Position numbers and translations under genes: made by a program
The notes under the pieces: model-generated
Database searches by the model: none
What the model saw: only the letters and a program-made list of their open reading frames with translations
Told to the model about the DNA's origin: nothing
In this document: positions 28,408-36,925 of the stretch, one piece after another
Layout: every line of letters starts with the position of its first letter
Position numbering within the stretch: position 1 is the stretch's first letter
Origin: Acidovorax sp. NO-1
GTDB taxonomy: Bacteria > Pseudomonadota > Gammaproteobacteria > Burkholderiales > Burkholderiaceae_C
Direction: 5' to 3'
Assembly: GCF_000238595.1 (NCBI RefSeq)
Contig: NZ_AGTS01000078.1
Span: 62,001 to 126,000, forward strand
Length of the DNA: 64,000 nt

Positions 28408-29199
28408 TCACGGGGCCAGCAGCGTGCGGCTCACGCAAGCAAACTCGCCCTTGGGGTGGTCGTAGTCCCACCGCGCGGCAAAACGGGCCTGGCCGCTCGC
28501 CACGGCGCCAGTGGCTTCCACGCTCAGCACCAGCAGGCTGTTGGGGCTGCCGTGCCGCACACGCCGGGACACCGCGGTGCCCGCGCGGCTGGCCCACAGG
28601 CCCGGCGAAGGCTGCACCAGGCCCGGCTCATGCACATGGCCGGACAGCAACATCTGCGCCCCTGCCGCTTGCCAACGCTGCAGCGCCACATCGGCTCGAC
28701 GGGGGCGGTGGGCCTGGTCGGCCGTATCGCGGGGTACCAACGGATGGTGGCTGGCCACAATGCGCCACGCGCCGGGTGGCGCGTGCGCCAGCCTTCGCGC
28801 CACCTCCTCGATCTGCGCGGCGGACAGGCTGCCGCGTTCGTGGCGCCAGGGCCTGGTGGTGTTGACCCCCACCACATAGAAGGGCCCCATCTGCCGCACG
28901 GGCTCCTGGTCCAGCCCAAACTGCTGCGCAAAGCGCTCATACGAACGCCCCCAGCGCATCCACCAGGCAAACAGTGGCAAGTCGTGGTTGCCGGGCAGCA
29001 CCAGCGTGGACCGGGCATGCAGCCCCTGCAAAAACCGGGCGGCCAGCTCAAACTGCGCAGCGGTGGCGCGCTGGGTGAGATCGCCCGACACCACCACCAT
29101 CTCCACGCCGAGGCGCTGCGCCAGCCGCTGCGCCGCAGTGCACACCTGCGGGTCGTGTGCCCCGAAGTGCAGGTCCGACAGGTGCATCAGGACATTCAT
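28408..29199 (-). CDS. calcineurin-like metallophosphoesterase
   Basis: 263 residues. Metal-ligand motifs are intact: HLSDLHFG (D-x-H), VVSGDLTQ (GD), LPGNHDLP (GNHD), a SHHP histidine and LSGHVHE (GHxH). Soluble, without a signal peptide. It may act on nucleotides, cyclic nucleotides or phosphoproteins. It shares direction with the lipid kinase 40 bases upstream and lies before the adenylate cyclase on the same strand, so a cAMP-related role is conceivable but unproved. Confidence 0.85.
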   Translation of the reverse strand: MNVLMHLSDLHFGAHDPQVCTAAQRLAQRLGVEMVVVSGDLTQRATAAQFELAARFLQGLHARSTLVLPGNHDLPLFAWWMRWGRSYERFAQQFGLDQEPVRQMGPFYVVGVNTTRPWRHERGSLSAAQIEEVARRLAHAPPGAWRIVASHHPLVPRDTADQAHRPRRADVALQRWQAAGAQMLLSGHVHEPGLVQPSPGLWASRAGTAVSRRVRHGSPNSLLVLSVEATGAVASGQARFAARWDYDHPKGEFACVSRTLLAP

Positions 29200-29239
29200 G
29201 GCGGGCAGTCGCTACAAGACCGACGGGGTCAGAGCCGTC

Positions 29240-30310
29240 TCAGGCGGGCACCAGGCCGCCCGATGCGGTCGCGAGCGCCTCGGTGGGCGGCTCGCTGGCC
29301 TGCAGATGCGTCAGCGCATCCTCACGCACGAGGGGGCTGGGCGCCACAAGCCACAGGGGGCGGTCGCTCAGGCGAAAATGCAGCGGTGGCTCCATCCATT
29401 CGCGCTCTCCATCAAACGCCACCTTGACCTGCGGGGGCCGCCAGCTGGCAGGCTCCACGGTCAGCTCCGCGCATGCCATGCTCAGCACGGCAGTGTCCTT
29501 GTCGAGCTGGCCGGTGGCGGCATGCCACACCGTGCGCGCCACAGCCCACCGGCCCTGCGGCTTGAGCAGTACCACCGCCAGCTTGCCGCCATCGGCCACC
29601 ATCTGCGCCTGGGGGAGGCCCATGCGGTCCAGCTGCAGCGGGTTGTTGCCCACAAAAAGGGTGGACACCAGATGCTCCTCCGGTTGGGCCGTGGCATCGC
29701 GGTGGGTTTTCATCACCACACGCCAGCGGCGGCCGGCTGCCGGCCGGAACATGCTCCACACGGCCGACGCAACAGCCACCAGGCGTGACCGGCCAAACCG
29801 CCGGGAGGCCTTCTCACGCTCGGCCAGCAGCTTCGGGTACAGCCCCACGCTGGCGTTCACCATGAACAGCCGGTTGTTGACATGCCCTACCTGCACCGGG
29901 CGCATATCCCCATCGTGCAGTGCCTGCAAAAGCTCTTGCACGGCTTGTTCAGGCTCCAGCGCCAGCCCATGCTCGCGGCTGAAATAGTTGAACGTTCCCA
30001 TGGGCACCACGCCCATGGGAACGCCCACGCGCAACGCTGCGGCGGCAACGGCATTGATGGTGCCATCTCCGCCAGCGGCCACCAGCAGCCCCCCATCGGC
30101 GCGCGCGGCATACGCCGCATCACGGGCCAGTTGCACGATGTCGCCACGCTGGTCGGGAACATGCCACACCACGTCGTGGTCCTGCAGTGGGGCAATACCC
30201 TCCAGCCTGGCGCGCAGTGCGTCCAGGTCGGCACCCGGGCGCCGGGGTACCACCAGATGAATGGGACCGTGGGGTTTGGCAGAAGAAAGCGGTGGGTTCG
30301 AAGTGGTCAT
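29240..30310 (-). CDS. diacylglycerol/lipid kinase-like protein (DAGK catalytic domain)
   Basis: 356 residues from the ATG at 30310. The nucleotide-binding block AAGGDGTINAVA and GVVPMGTFNYFSRE mark the DAGK_cat family (YegS/BmrU-like); the C-terminal half has the usual beta-sandwich. It likely phosphorylates a lipid alcohol such as diacylglycerol. The frame stays open upstream through a hexanucleotide repeat to an ATG at 30466; that extension would add a poly-Leu segment of about 20 residues and is judged unlikely. It is divergent from a PAP2 phosphatase, which does the opposite chemistry. Confidence 0.85.
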   Translation of the reverse strand: MTTSNPPLSSAKPHGPIHLVVPRRPGADLDALRARLEGIAPLQDHDVVWHVPDQRGDIVQLARDAAYAARADGGLLVAAGGDGTINAVAAAALRVGVPMGVVPMGTFNYFSREHGLALEPEQAVQELLQALHDGDMRPVQVGHVNNRLFMVNASVGLYPKLLAEREKASRRFGRSRLVAVASAVWSMFRPAAGRRWRVVMKTHRDATAQPEEHLVSTLFVGNNPLQLDRMGLPQAQMVADGGKLAVVLLKPQGRWAVARTVWHAATGQLDKDTAVLSMACAELTVEPASWRPPQVKVAFDGEREWMEPPLHFRLSDRPLWLVAPSPLVREDALTHLQASEPPTEALATASGGLVPA

Positions 30311-30647
30311 AAAAAGCGGGCAAAGCGCGTGTGGCCTGGCAAGCAGAAGCAGAAGCAGAAGCAGAAGCAGAAGCAGAAGCAGAAGCAGAAGCAGATGCAG
30401 AAGCAGATGCAGATGCAGATGCAGATGAAGGCCGAATCTCGGCCCTCGCATGCCGTGGCAACGCACGCCAGCCTGCCTATCGTTACGGCCGCTGCGTCAG
30501 CGTTCAGCCAGCAGTCGCGCCTTTGCGTTGTCAGCACCCGCCGACAACTGCGACGCTACGCTCTGCGCTGTACCGAATGCGGGAACTCAGGCTGCAGCCT
30601 GGGCTCCCTTGCTGTTTACCAACCGACCGCAGAGAAAGACCCGCCTG
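30311..30647. other. divergent intergenic region, lipid kinase / PAP2
   Basis: 337 bases. Besides the hexanucleotide array it holds about 220 bases of ordinary sequence with no palindrome or recognisable promoter of high score. The PAP2 start at 30648 is preceded by GAGAAAGA. Confidence 0.5.
30343..30426. repeat. hexanucleotide tandem repeat (GCAGAA/GCAGAT) x14
   Basis: Fourteen uninterrupted 6-base units: eight GCAGAA, one GCAGAT, one GCAGAA, then four GCAGAT. It lies in the divergent region of the lipid kinase and PAP2 genes, 32 bases upstream of the kinase ATG. Such arrays are prone to slippage and could tune transcription or leader length. Confidence 0.95.
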
Positions 30648-31493
30648 ATGACGACGAACACCGCCGCCGCCGACTTTGGCGCCGTACTGGCCCAGCACCC
30701 TGTGGGCTGGTGGCTCGCTGGCATGGGTGCTTTCGCCCTGCTGGGCATGGTGGCACTGCAAGGCCTGCGCGCCCTGCGGCGTGCAAGTCCGCCGCTGCAT
30801 CGGCTGCTGCCGCGCCTGGAGGCACGGTGGCTGATGCTGGTGGCCATGGGCGCCTCGGCCTGCACCCTGGTGATGGCGGGCGCAACGATGGCAGCGCTGG
30901 CCGAAAGCGGGCGCACCCAGGGCCCCTGGGGGGCACTGGACGACGCAGTGACCATGGCCCTGCGCGACCGGGCCGACACCGCCGTGCTGCAGGGGTTTGC
31001 CATGCTCACCCACCTGGGGGACACCTGGGTGCTGACGGCGCTAACGCTGGCCGTGGCGGGGGCCCTGTGGCGGCAGCGGCGCCGACTGCTGGCCACGGGC
31101 TGGCTGGTGGCCATGGCCGGCAACGGCGCACTCACCAAGATTCTGAAAAATGTCTTTGAACGCGTGCGGCCCGAACATCTGCATGGCATCGCGCAGGCGG
31201 ATGGCTACAGCTTTCCAAGCGGGCACAGCAGTGCATCGATGGTGGCCTACGCCATGCTGGCCTACCTTGCAACGCGGCTCCTGCCACGCGCCTGGCACCT
31301 GCCCGCCGTGGTGGCAGCTGGCATGCTGATCTTCACCACCGGGTGGAGCCGCGTCGTGCTGCAGGTGCACTACCCCAGCGACGTGCTGGCGGGTTGGCTG
31401 CTGGGCGCCACCTGGATGGTGTGCACTGTGGTGGTCATGGAAAGCGTCTCGCGCTGGCGCAGCACTGTGGGTCGCCACATGAAGCTGGCCTGA
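30648..31493 (+). CDS. PAP2-family membrane phosphatase
   Basis: 281 residues with about six membrane helices. The three phosphatase motifs are complete: KNVFERVRP, FPSGHSSAS and SRVVLQVHYPSDVLAGW. The family removes phosphate from lipids such as phosphatidic acid or undecaprenyl pyrophosphate at the outer face of the inner membrane. The divergent lipid kinase neighbour suggests a shared lipid pool (inference). Ends four bases before the convergent urtE stop. Confidence 0.9.
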   Translation: MTTNTAAADFGAVLAQHPVGWWLAGMGAFALLGMVALQGLRALRRASPPLHRLLPRLEARWLMLVAMGASACTLVMAGATMAALAESGRTQGPWGALDDAVTMALRDRADTAVLQGFAMLTHLGDTWVLTALTLAVAGALWRQRRRLLATGWLVAMAGNGALTKILKNVFERVRPEHLHGIAQADGYSFPSGHSSASMVAYAMLAYLATRLLPRAWHLPAVVAAGMLIFTTGWSRVVLQVHYPSDVLAGWLLGATWMVCTVVVMESVSRWRSTVGRHMKLA

Positions 31494-31497
31494 TGCG

Positions 31498-32190
31498 TCA
31501 AATGGCGACCAGACCGCGGATCCCCTTGGCTTGCATCTCGGTGCCGGGCCCACGCGCAATGACTTCGCCGCGCTCCATCACCAGGTACTCGTCGGCCAGC
31601 TCCTCGGCAAAGTCGTAGTACTGCTCACACAGCAGGATGCCCATCTCACCCTTGTCGGCCAGCATGCGGATGACACGGCCAATGTCCTTGATGATGCTGG
31701 GCTGGATGCCTTCGGTGGGCTCGTCGAGGATCAGCAGGCGCGGGCCGGGGGCCAGGGCACGGGCGATGGCCAGTTGTTGCTGTTGGCCACCTGACAGGTC
31801 CCCTCCACGGCGCTTGAGCATCTGCTTGAGCACGGGAAACAGCTCGTACAGGTGCGGGGGCACAGGCGTGGAGCCGCTTTTGTAGGCCAGGCCCATGCGC
31901 AGGTTTTCTTCCACGGTGAGGCGGCCGAAGATCTCGCGGCCCTGGGGGACGAAGCCGATGCCTGCGCGGGCGCGGTCGTAGGGCTTGGCCTGATCGATGG
32001 GCTGGCCGTCGAAGGTGATGGTGCCGCTCTTGATGGGGACGAGGCCCATGAGGCTTTTGAGCAGCGTGGTCTTGCCCACGCCGTTGCGACCGAGCAGCAC
32101 GGTGACTTTGCCGGGGGCAGCGGTGAGGCTCACGTCGCGCAGGATGTGGGAGCCGCCGTAGTACTGGTTGATGTTTTGGACGGTGAGCAT
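31498..32190 (-). CDS. urtE: urea ABC transporter ATP-binding protein UrtE
   Basis: 230 residues. Walker A is GRNGVGKTT, with signature LSGGQQQQ, Walker B LLILDEPTEGIQP and the LCEQYYDFAEEL stretch typical of UrtE (LivF-like). It pairs with UrtD to power urea import. In most clusters it directly follows urtD; here 973 bases with a structured repeat element separate the two, so it may need read-through or its own promoter. Confidence 0.95.
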   Translation of the reverse strand: MLTVQNINQYYGGSHILRDVSLTAAPGKVTVLLGRNGVGKTTLLKSLMGLVPIKSGTITFDGQPIDQAKPYDRARAGIGFVPQGREIFGRLTVEENLRMGLAYKSGSTPVPPHLYELFPVLKQMLKRRGGDLSGGQQQQLAIARALAPGPRLLILDEPTEGIQPSIIKDIGRVIRMLADKGEMGILLCEQYYDFAEELADEYLVMERGEVIARGPGTEMQAKGIRGLVAI

Positions 32191-32205
32191 GGTGGTTTTT
32201 TGGGT

Positions 32206-32260
32206 GTTTTTGGCCTCTAGCGCTTATTCAGTAAGCGCCAGCAGCTATGTTTTTGATAGT
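32206..32260. repeat. dispersed AGCGCTTAT repeat, copy 6
   Basis: GTTTTTGGCCTCTAGCGCTT, ATTCAGTAAGCGC, CAGCAGCTATGTTTTTGATAG: a well-kept copy just upstream of urtE (minus strand). The AGCGCTTA/TAAGCGC core is itself an inverted repeat. Confidence 0.8.
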
Positions 32261-32269
32261 TTCCACTGA

Positions 32270-32295
32270 CCGTTCGGGCTGAGCTTGTCGAAGCC
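32270..32295. repeat. REP-like 25-bp repeat (CGTTCGGGCTGAGCTTGTCG type)
   Basis: The same unit occurs inverted at 33051-33080 and 33091-33120, and as an inverted pair at 51527-51586. This is a common kind of intergenic repeat in proteobacteria. Confidence 0.7.
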
Positions 32296-32332
32296 GGGGC
32301 TCGGGTGCTGGATAAGCCGCATGCCTGGTTTG

Positions 32333-33015
32333 AGGGCGGGAGCCGGGGTGTGCGCCCGGCGGCGCAGTAACTTTCTCTTGTCTCGCCAAGAGAAAGTCAC
32401 CAAAGAGAAGGCGACCCTACTGTGCGTGTCCCTTCGCTGCGCTACGGGCAACCTGCGATGCTCGGTCAGGGGGTGCGCCGCAGAACTCACTGCGCGCTGC
32501 GCGCTCCGTTCAGACAACTGCGGCGAGTCAGTGCACGAAGTGCGTGTGTCCTTCGGCACACGCACGCACCCCCTGCCCTGCGCTTCTCGGCACGCACAGA
32601 AGGGAACCCGCAACCGGACAACCCCACGGGCCATTGCTGCGCTCGGCCTGGATGGCGCAGGCGCAGGCGCTGCGCGCCGCGACCGCGAGGCCGAGCGCAG
32701 CAATGGCCCGTGTGGACTGTTCGGCTGTTCGGCTGTCCCACCCCTGCTGGCTGCGCCTGCGGCGGGGCGGTTGCGGGGTGAGCATGCGCGTCGGAGCGCG
32801 CATGCCTCGTAATCTGACTCGCCGTGGTTGTCCGAGCGGCGCGCGCCAGCGCAAAGCGAGTTCCACGGCGCACCCCGCAACCGCCCCGACGCAGGTTTGC
32901 CCCTTCGCACAGCGAAGGGGTCGCAGACTGGGGGTCGCCTTTTCTTTGGTGACTTTCTTTTGGCGAAGCGAAAGAAAGTTACTCGCATGCCGGGCGACTC
33001 CCGGCCTCCGCCCTC
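32333..33015. repeat. structured 0.68-kb repeat element, copy 1 (terminal inverted repeats and internal hairpins)
   Basis: The left arm (32333-32417, AGGGCGGGAGCC to GGCGACCC) and right arm (32932-33015) are imperfect inverted repeats of about 85 bp. Each arm contains its own hairpin (GTAACTTTCTCTTG/CAAGAGAAAGTCAC at 32367-32400). Internal inverted repeats: 32467-32477/32565-32575, 32540-32548/32557-32565, 32628-32649/32688-32709 (22 bp perfect), 32764-32780/32871-32887 (17 bp perfect), 32782-32790/32797-32805, 32900-32908/32912-32920. Open frames inside are Arg/Pro/Cys-rich and look spurious. No transposase. Copy 2 is at 41348-42003. It fills most of the 973-base gap between urtD and urtE. 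Confidence 0.85.
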
Positions 33016-33050
33016 AACACGGGCATGCTTTCTCAACCAGCACGCCCCAG

Positions 33051-33120
33051 CTTCGACAAGCTCAGCCAGAACGGATGGGGAGCGCCCAGGCTTCGACAGG
33101 CTCAGCCCGAACGGATGGGG
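33051..33120. repeat. two direct copies of the REP-like repeat
   Basis: CTTCGACAAGCTCAGCC...GGATGGGG at 33051-33080 and CTTCGACAGGCTCAGCCC..GGATGGGG at 33091-33120, 40 bases apart, inverted relative to the copy at 32270. Together they bracket structured element copy 1. Confidence 0.75.
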
Positions 33121-33163
33121 TTCAGTTGCACGACCACAAAGCGAAGAGCGGCAGACCACCATA

Positions 33164-34039
33164 TCACCGCCCCAAATAAACCTCAATCACCCGCTCATCC
33201 GCCTGCACCTGGTCCAGCGTCCCCTGCGCCAGCACAGACCCATCGCACAACACCGTCACGATCTCAGAAATGGTGCGAATGAAAGACATGTCGTGCTCCA
33301 CCACCATCAGCGAGTGCTTGCCCTTGAGTGTCAAAAACAGCTCCGCAGTGCGCGCAGTTTCCTCATCTGTCATCCCCGCCACCGGCTCATCCAGCAACAA
33401 CAACTTGGGGTCCTGCATCAGCAGCATGCCCATCTCGAGCCACTGCTTTTGCCCATGGCTCAGATTCCCCGCCATACGCGCCACGCTGTCCGCCAGATGA
33501 ATCGTGTGCAGGATCTCGGCCAGCCGGTCCGACTGCGCTGAATCGAGACGGAAGAACATGCTCGACGTCACACCCTTGTGCGTCTTCAAGGCCAGTTCCA
33601 GGTTTTCAAACACGCTGAGCTGCTCAAACACCGTGGGCTTCTGAAACTTGCGGCCGATGCCCAGGCTGGCGATCTCCGGCTCGTTGTGGCGCAGCAGGTC
33701 GATGGTCGAGCCGAAATACACCGTGCCGCTGTCCGGCCGCGTCTTGCCGGTGATGATGTCCATCATCGTCGTCTTGCCCGCACCGTTGGGGCCGATGATG
33801 CAGCGCAACTCGCCGGGTGCGATATCGAGGCTCAGGTTGTTGATGGCCTTGAAGCCGTCAAAGCTCACGTTCACGTCTTCCAAATACAGGATGCGGCCGT
33901 GCGTGATATCCACCTCGCCGGGCGTGGCGATGCGCGAGAAGCCTGCAGTGCGGCCACCGGATTCGGTCTGGCCCAGGGCAGCAGGTGCCAGCTTGGCCTG
34001 AATGCGCCGCGCGCCTTCGTCCATCAGATCAGGCGTCAT
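33164..34039 (-). CDS. urtD: urea ABC transporter ATP-binding protein UrtD
   Basis: 291 residues from the ATG at 34039, which overlaps the urtC stop by four bases (ATGA). Walker A GPNGAGKTT, Q-loop region, signature LSHGQKQWLEMGM (the LSHGQ variant typical of UrtD), Walker B LLLLDEPVAGMTD and switch His VVEHD. It starts with about 50 extra residues before the domain, as in other UrtD. Works with UrtE on the UrtBC membrane pore. Confidence 0.95.
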   Translation of the reverse strand: MTPDLMDEGARRIQAKLAPAALGQTESGGRTAGFSRIATPGEVDITHGRILYLEDVNVSFDGFKAINNLSLDIAPGELRCIIGPNGAGKTTMMDIITGKTRPDSGTVYFGSTIDLLRHNEPEIASLGIGRKFQKPTVFEQLSVFENLELALKTHKGVTSSMFFRLDSAQSDRLAEILHTIHLADSVARMAGNLSHGQKQWLEMGMLLMQDPKLLLLDEPVAGMTDEETARTAELFLTLKGKHSLMVVEHDMSFIRTISEIVTVLCDGSVLAQGTLDQVQADERVIEVYLGR

Positions 34040-35175
34040 GGCGCGGCTCCTTCGGTCTTCTTTTGGTTGTTGTTCTTCTTCAATTTCTTGACCAGGCCCA
34101 CCACACCATCGGGCAGGAACAGCGTGACGGCGATGAACAGCGCGCCCAGAAAGTACAGCCAGAACTCTGGCGCCGTCACGGTGAGCCAGCTCTTGGCACC
34201 ATTGACGATGAACGCCCCCACGATGGGCCCGATCAGCGTGGCGCGGCCACCCACTGCAGCCCACACCGCGATCTCGATGGAGTTGGCGGCACTCATCTCG
34301 CCGGGGTTGATGATGCCGACCTGGGGCACATACAGCGCGCCCGCCACGCCACACATCATGGCGCTGATGGTCCAGATGGTGAGCTTGTAGGGCAGCGGCG
34401 AGTAGCCCGAGAACATGACGCGCGTTTCGGCATCACGCACCGCCTGCAGCACGCGGCCAAACTTGCTGCGCACCAGCCAGCGGGCCAGCAAAAAGAACAC
34501 CAGCAACGTCACGCCCGTGAGCACGAACAGCGTCATGCGCATGTTCTGTGTGGCCAGTGGCATGCCCAGAATGCGCTTGAAGTCGGTAAAGCCGTTGTTC
34601 CCGCCAAAGCCCGTCTCGTTGCGAAAGAACAGCAGCATGGCCGCATAGGTCATGGCCTGGGTGATGATGGAGAAATACACACCCTTGATGCGCGAGCGGA
34701 AGGCGAAGTAGCCGAACACAAACGCGATCACGCCGGGCACCGCCACGATGAGGATTAAGGTGGCCACAAAGCTGTCGGACAGCGCCCAGTGCCAGGGCAG
34801 CTCCTTCCAGTCGAGGAACACCATGAAGTCGGGCAGGTCGCTTTGGTAGTTGCCGTCGCGGCCGATCTGGCGCATGAGGTACATGCCCATCACATAGCCA
34901 CCCAAAGCGAAGAACAGGCCGTGGCCCAGGCTCAGGATGCCGGTGTAGCCCCAGATCAAGTCCATGGCGAGTGCGCAGATGGCGTAGCACATGATCTTGC
35001 CGAGCAGCGCCACGGCGTAGTCGCTGAGGTGGAAAGCGCTGCCTGCGGGCACCCACAGATTGAGTACGGGCGCCACGGCGCACACCACGATGAGCGCCAC
35101 GATAAAGGCTGACCAGCCGCTGCGGGTAAGCAGCGGTGCCGGAGCAGGAAGTTGGATAGGAGATGGCGTAGTCAT
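34036..35175 (-). CDS. urtC: urea ABC transporter permease UrtC
   Basis: 379 residues. LivM-type permease with about ten hydrophobic helices and the conserved WGYTGILSLGHGLFFALGGY block. C-terminal Lys/Asn-rich tail. Lies 21 bases after urtB in the same transcript. Confidence 0.95.
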   Translation of the reverse strand: MTTPSPIQLPAPAPLLTRSGWSAFIVALIVVCAVAPVLNLWVPAGSAFHLSDYAVALLGKIMCYAICALAMDLIWGYTGILSLGHGLFFALGGYVMGMYLMRQIGRDGNYQSDLPDFMVFLDWKELPWHWALSDSFVATLILIVAVPGVIAFVFGYFAFRSRIKGVYFSIITQAMTYAAMLLFFRNETGFGGNNGFTDFKRILGMPLATQNMRMTLFVLTGVTLLVFFLLARWLVRSKFGRVLQAVRDAETRVMFSGYSPLPYKLTIWTISAMMCGVAGALYVPQVGIINPGEMSAANSIEIAVWAAVGGRATLIGPIVGAFIVNGAKSWLTVTAPEFWLYFLGALFIAVTLFLPDGVVGLVKKLKKNNNQKKTEGAAP

Positions 35176-35196
35176 ATCAGTCTGTCTCTATCGGCC

Positions 35197-36777
35197 TCAA
35201 TCGGCCGTACGCCCCTTGACCGCAAAGATGCCCTGCGGTCGCTTCTGGATGAAGATGATGATGAATACCAGCACGGCGATCTTGGCCAGCACGGCGCCCG
35301 TCCAGCCTTCGAGGAACTTGTTGAGCACACCCAGGCCCAGCGCGGCATACACGGTGCCGGCCAGCTGACCCACGCCGCCCAGCACCACCACCATGAACGA
35401 GTCCACGATGTAGCTCTGCCCCAGGTCGGGCCCCACGTTGCCCACCTGGCTCAGCGCGCAGCCCGCGAGACCCGCGATGCCCGAGCCCAGTGCAAAGGCA
35501 TAGGTATCCACCCGAGCCGTGTTCACGCCCATGCACGAGGCAATGGGCCGGTTCTGCGTCACGCCGCGCACAAACAGGCCAAGGCGCGTTTTGCTGATGA
35601 GGAAGGCCACACCGGCCAGCACCGCCAGCGCGAAGGCGACGATGATCACGCGGTTCCAGGGCAGCTGCAGGTTTTCCATGAGCTGCACGCCGCCGCTCAT
35701 CCACGCGGGGTTTTCCACGCCCACGTTTTGCGCACCGAACACGGTGCGCACCAGCTGCTGCAGCATCAGGCTGATGCCCCAGGTGGCAAGCAACGTCTCC
35801 AGCGGGCGGCCATACAAGAAGCGGATCACGCTGCGCTCCAGCACCGCGCCCATCAGGGCCGACGCCATGAATGCCACCGGCACGGCCGCGACCAGGTACC
35901 AGTCGAACGCACCCGGAAAGTACCGCTGGAACACACCCTGCATCACATAGGTGGCATAGGCGCCGATCATCATCAGCTCACCGTGGGCCATGTTGATCAC
36001 GCCCATCAGCCCGTAGGTGATGGCCAGGCCCAGCGCCACCAGCAGCAGGATGGAGCCCAGGCTGATGCCGGTGAACAGCGCGGCCAGTTTTTCGCCCCAC
36101 TGCAGGCGGCCTTCCACCGCTGTCAGCGCGGCCTGGATGGCGGCTTTGACCTGAGGATCCTGTTCATTGCGCAGCTGCTCCAGCAGCACGGTGCGCGTGC
36201 CGGGGTTGCCGCTGGTGGCCAGATACTGCGCGGCCTTCAGGCGCTGCGACGCGTCGCTGCTGGCCAGCAGGATGCGCGCGCGGATGGCTTCGAGCCGGGC
36301 TTGCAGGTCGGCGTTGTTCTCGGCGGCCAGGGCCTTCTCGATGAGGGGCAGACGCGCCTCGTCGGTCTCTTCGCGCAGCGCGTCGATGGCGGTGCGGCGC
36401 TGGGCCACATCGGGCGACAGCAGTTGCAGCGAAGCCAGTGCTGCGTCGAACTCGCCCCGCATGCGGTTGTTGTTGACGATGTCTTCGGCATCGTCGGGCA
36501 CGGGCACCTCGGCGCCACTCACCGGGTCGTAGCCCTTGTCGTCTTTCATGACGATGGCCTTGTCGCCTGCGATCTTGACGGCGTCTTCACCCATGGCGCG
36601 GATAAAGGCCAGCGTGGCGTCGTCGGGGGTGGCAATGGCCTGCTGCAGCGCGGCGATGCGCTCGTCGGTATCGCCACTGGCCATGGCCCGCGCCGCCTCG
36701 GCCGTGAGTGCGTGCGCCTGCACGGCTGCACACAGCAGCAGGCAGGCGATCAGGCGAGAAAAAATGGAAGCAAGCAT
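35197..36777 (-). CDS. urtB: urea ABC transporter permease UrtB
   Basis: 526 residues from the ATG at 36777. UrtB differs from LivH by a long N-terminal extracytoplasmic domain: a signal peptide (about 1-24, ending QAHA), then about 210 helical, HEAT-like residues, then the LivH-type permease from about 235 (ALGLAITYGLMGVINMAHGE). The frame is open upstream but that sequence lies in the hairpin-rich urtA-urtB gap. Second gene of the urt operon. Confidence 0.95.
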   Translation of the reverse strand: MLASIFSRLIACLLLCAAVQAHALTAEAARAMASGDTDERIAALQQAIATPDDATLAFIRAMGEDAVKIAGDKAIVMKDDKGYDPVSGAEVPVPDDAEDIVNNNRMRGEFDAALASLQLLSPDVAQRRTAIDALREETDEARLPLIEKALAAENNADLQARLEAIRARILLASSDASQRLKAAQYLATSGNPGTRTVLLEQLRNEQDPQVKAAIQAALTAVEGRLQWGEKLAALFTGISLGSILLLVALGLAITYGLMGVINMAHGELMMIGAYATYVMQGVFQRYFPGAFDWYLVAAVPVAFMASALMGAVLERSVIRFLYGRPLETLLATWGISLMLQQLVRTVFGAQNVGVENPAWMSGGVQLMENLQLPWNRVIIVAFALAVLAGVAFLISKTRLGLFVRGVTQNRPIASCMGVNTARVDTYAFALGSGIAGLAGCALSQVGNVGPDLGQSYIVDSFMVVVLGGVGQLAGTVYAALGLGVLNKFLEGWTGAVLAKIAVLVFIIIFIQKRPQGIFAVKGRTAD

Positions 36778-36878
36778 GACGAGGGCTGTGTGAAAAAGCA
36801 GTGGGCCGCAGAGCAGGCGCGATCTAAGAGCGAGGGCCGCCGCGCAAGGGCCGCCCCGCCGCGCTGGCGGCGTCCCCC

Positions 36879-36925
36879 CTCCCACGCGCAAGCGTGAGAG
36901 AGGGGGTGAAGGCGCGCAAGCGCCT
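36879..36925. repeat. hairpins in the urtA-urtB intercistronic gap
   Basis: CTCCCACGC-GCAA-GCGTGAGAG (36879-36900) and AGGCGC-GCAA-GCGCCT (36910-36925) are two short stems, with a further GC-rich palindrome near 36857-36872. They lie just after the urtA stop (minus strand). Such hairpins after a binding-protein gene often stabilise its mRNA relative to the permease part. Confidence 0.55.

Noticed and set aside
30343-30426. CRISPR-like array
   Set aside because: Units are 6 bases without spacers: a simple sequence repeat. No cas genes or spaced repeats anywhere in the window.
30311-30466. Poly-Leu N-terminal extension of the lipid kinase
   Set aside because: It is a translation of the hexanucleotide repeat; the domain is complete from 30310. 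Kept only as a possibility in the findings.
32285-33186. Several 70-310-codon frames inside structured element copy 1 (and similar ones in copy 2)
   Set aside because: Arg/Pro/Cys-rich translations; the two copies differ by changes that keep hairpins rather than codons.
35152-36897. Plus-strand open frame opposite urtB
   Set aside because: Antisense shadow; urtB has full family features.
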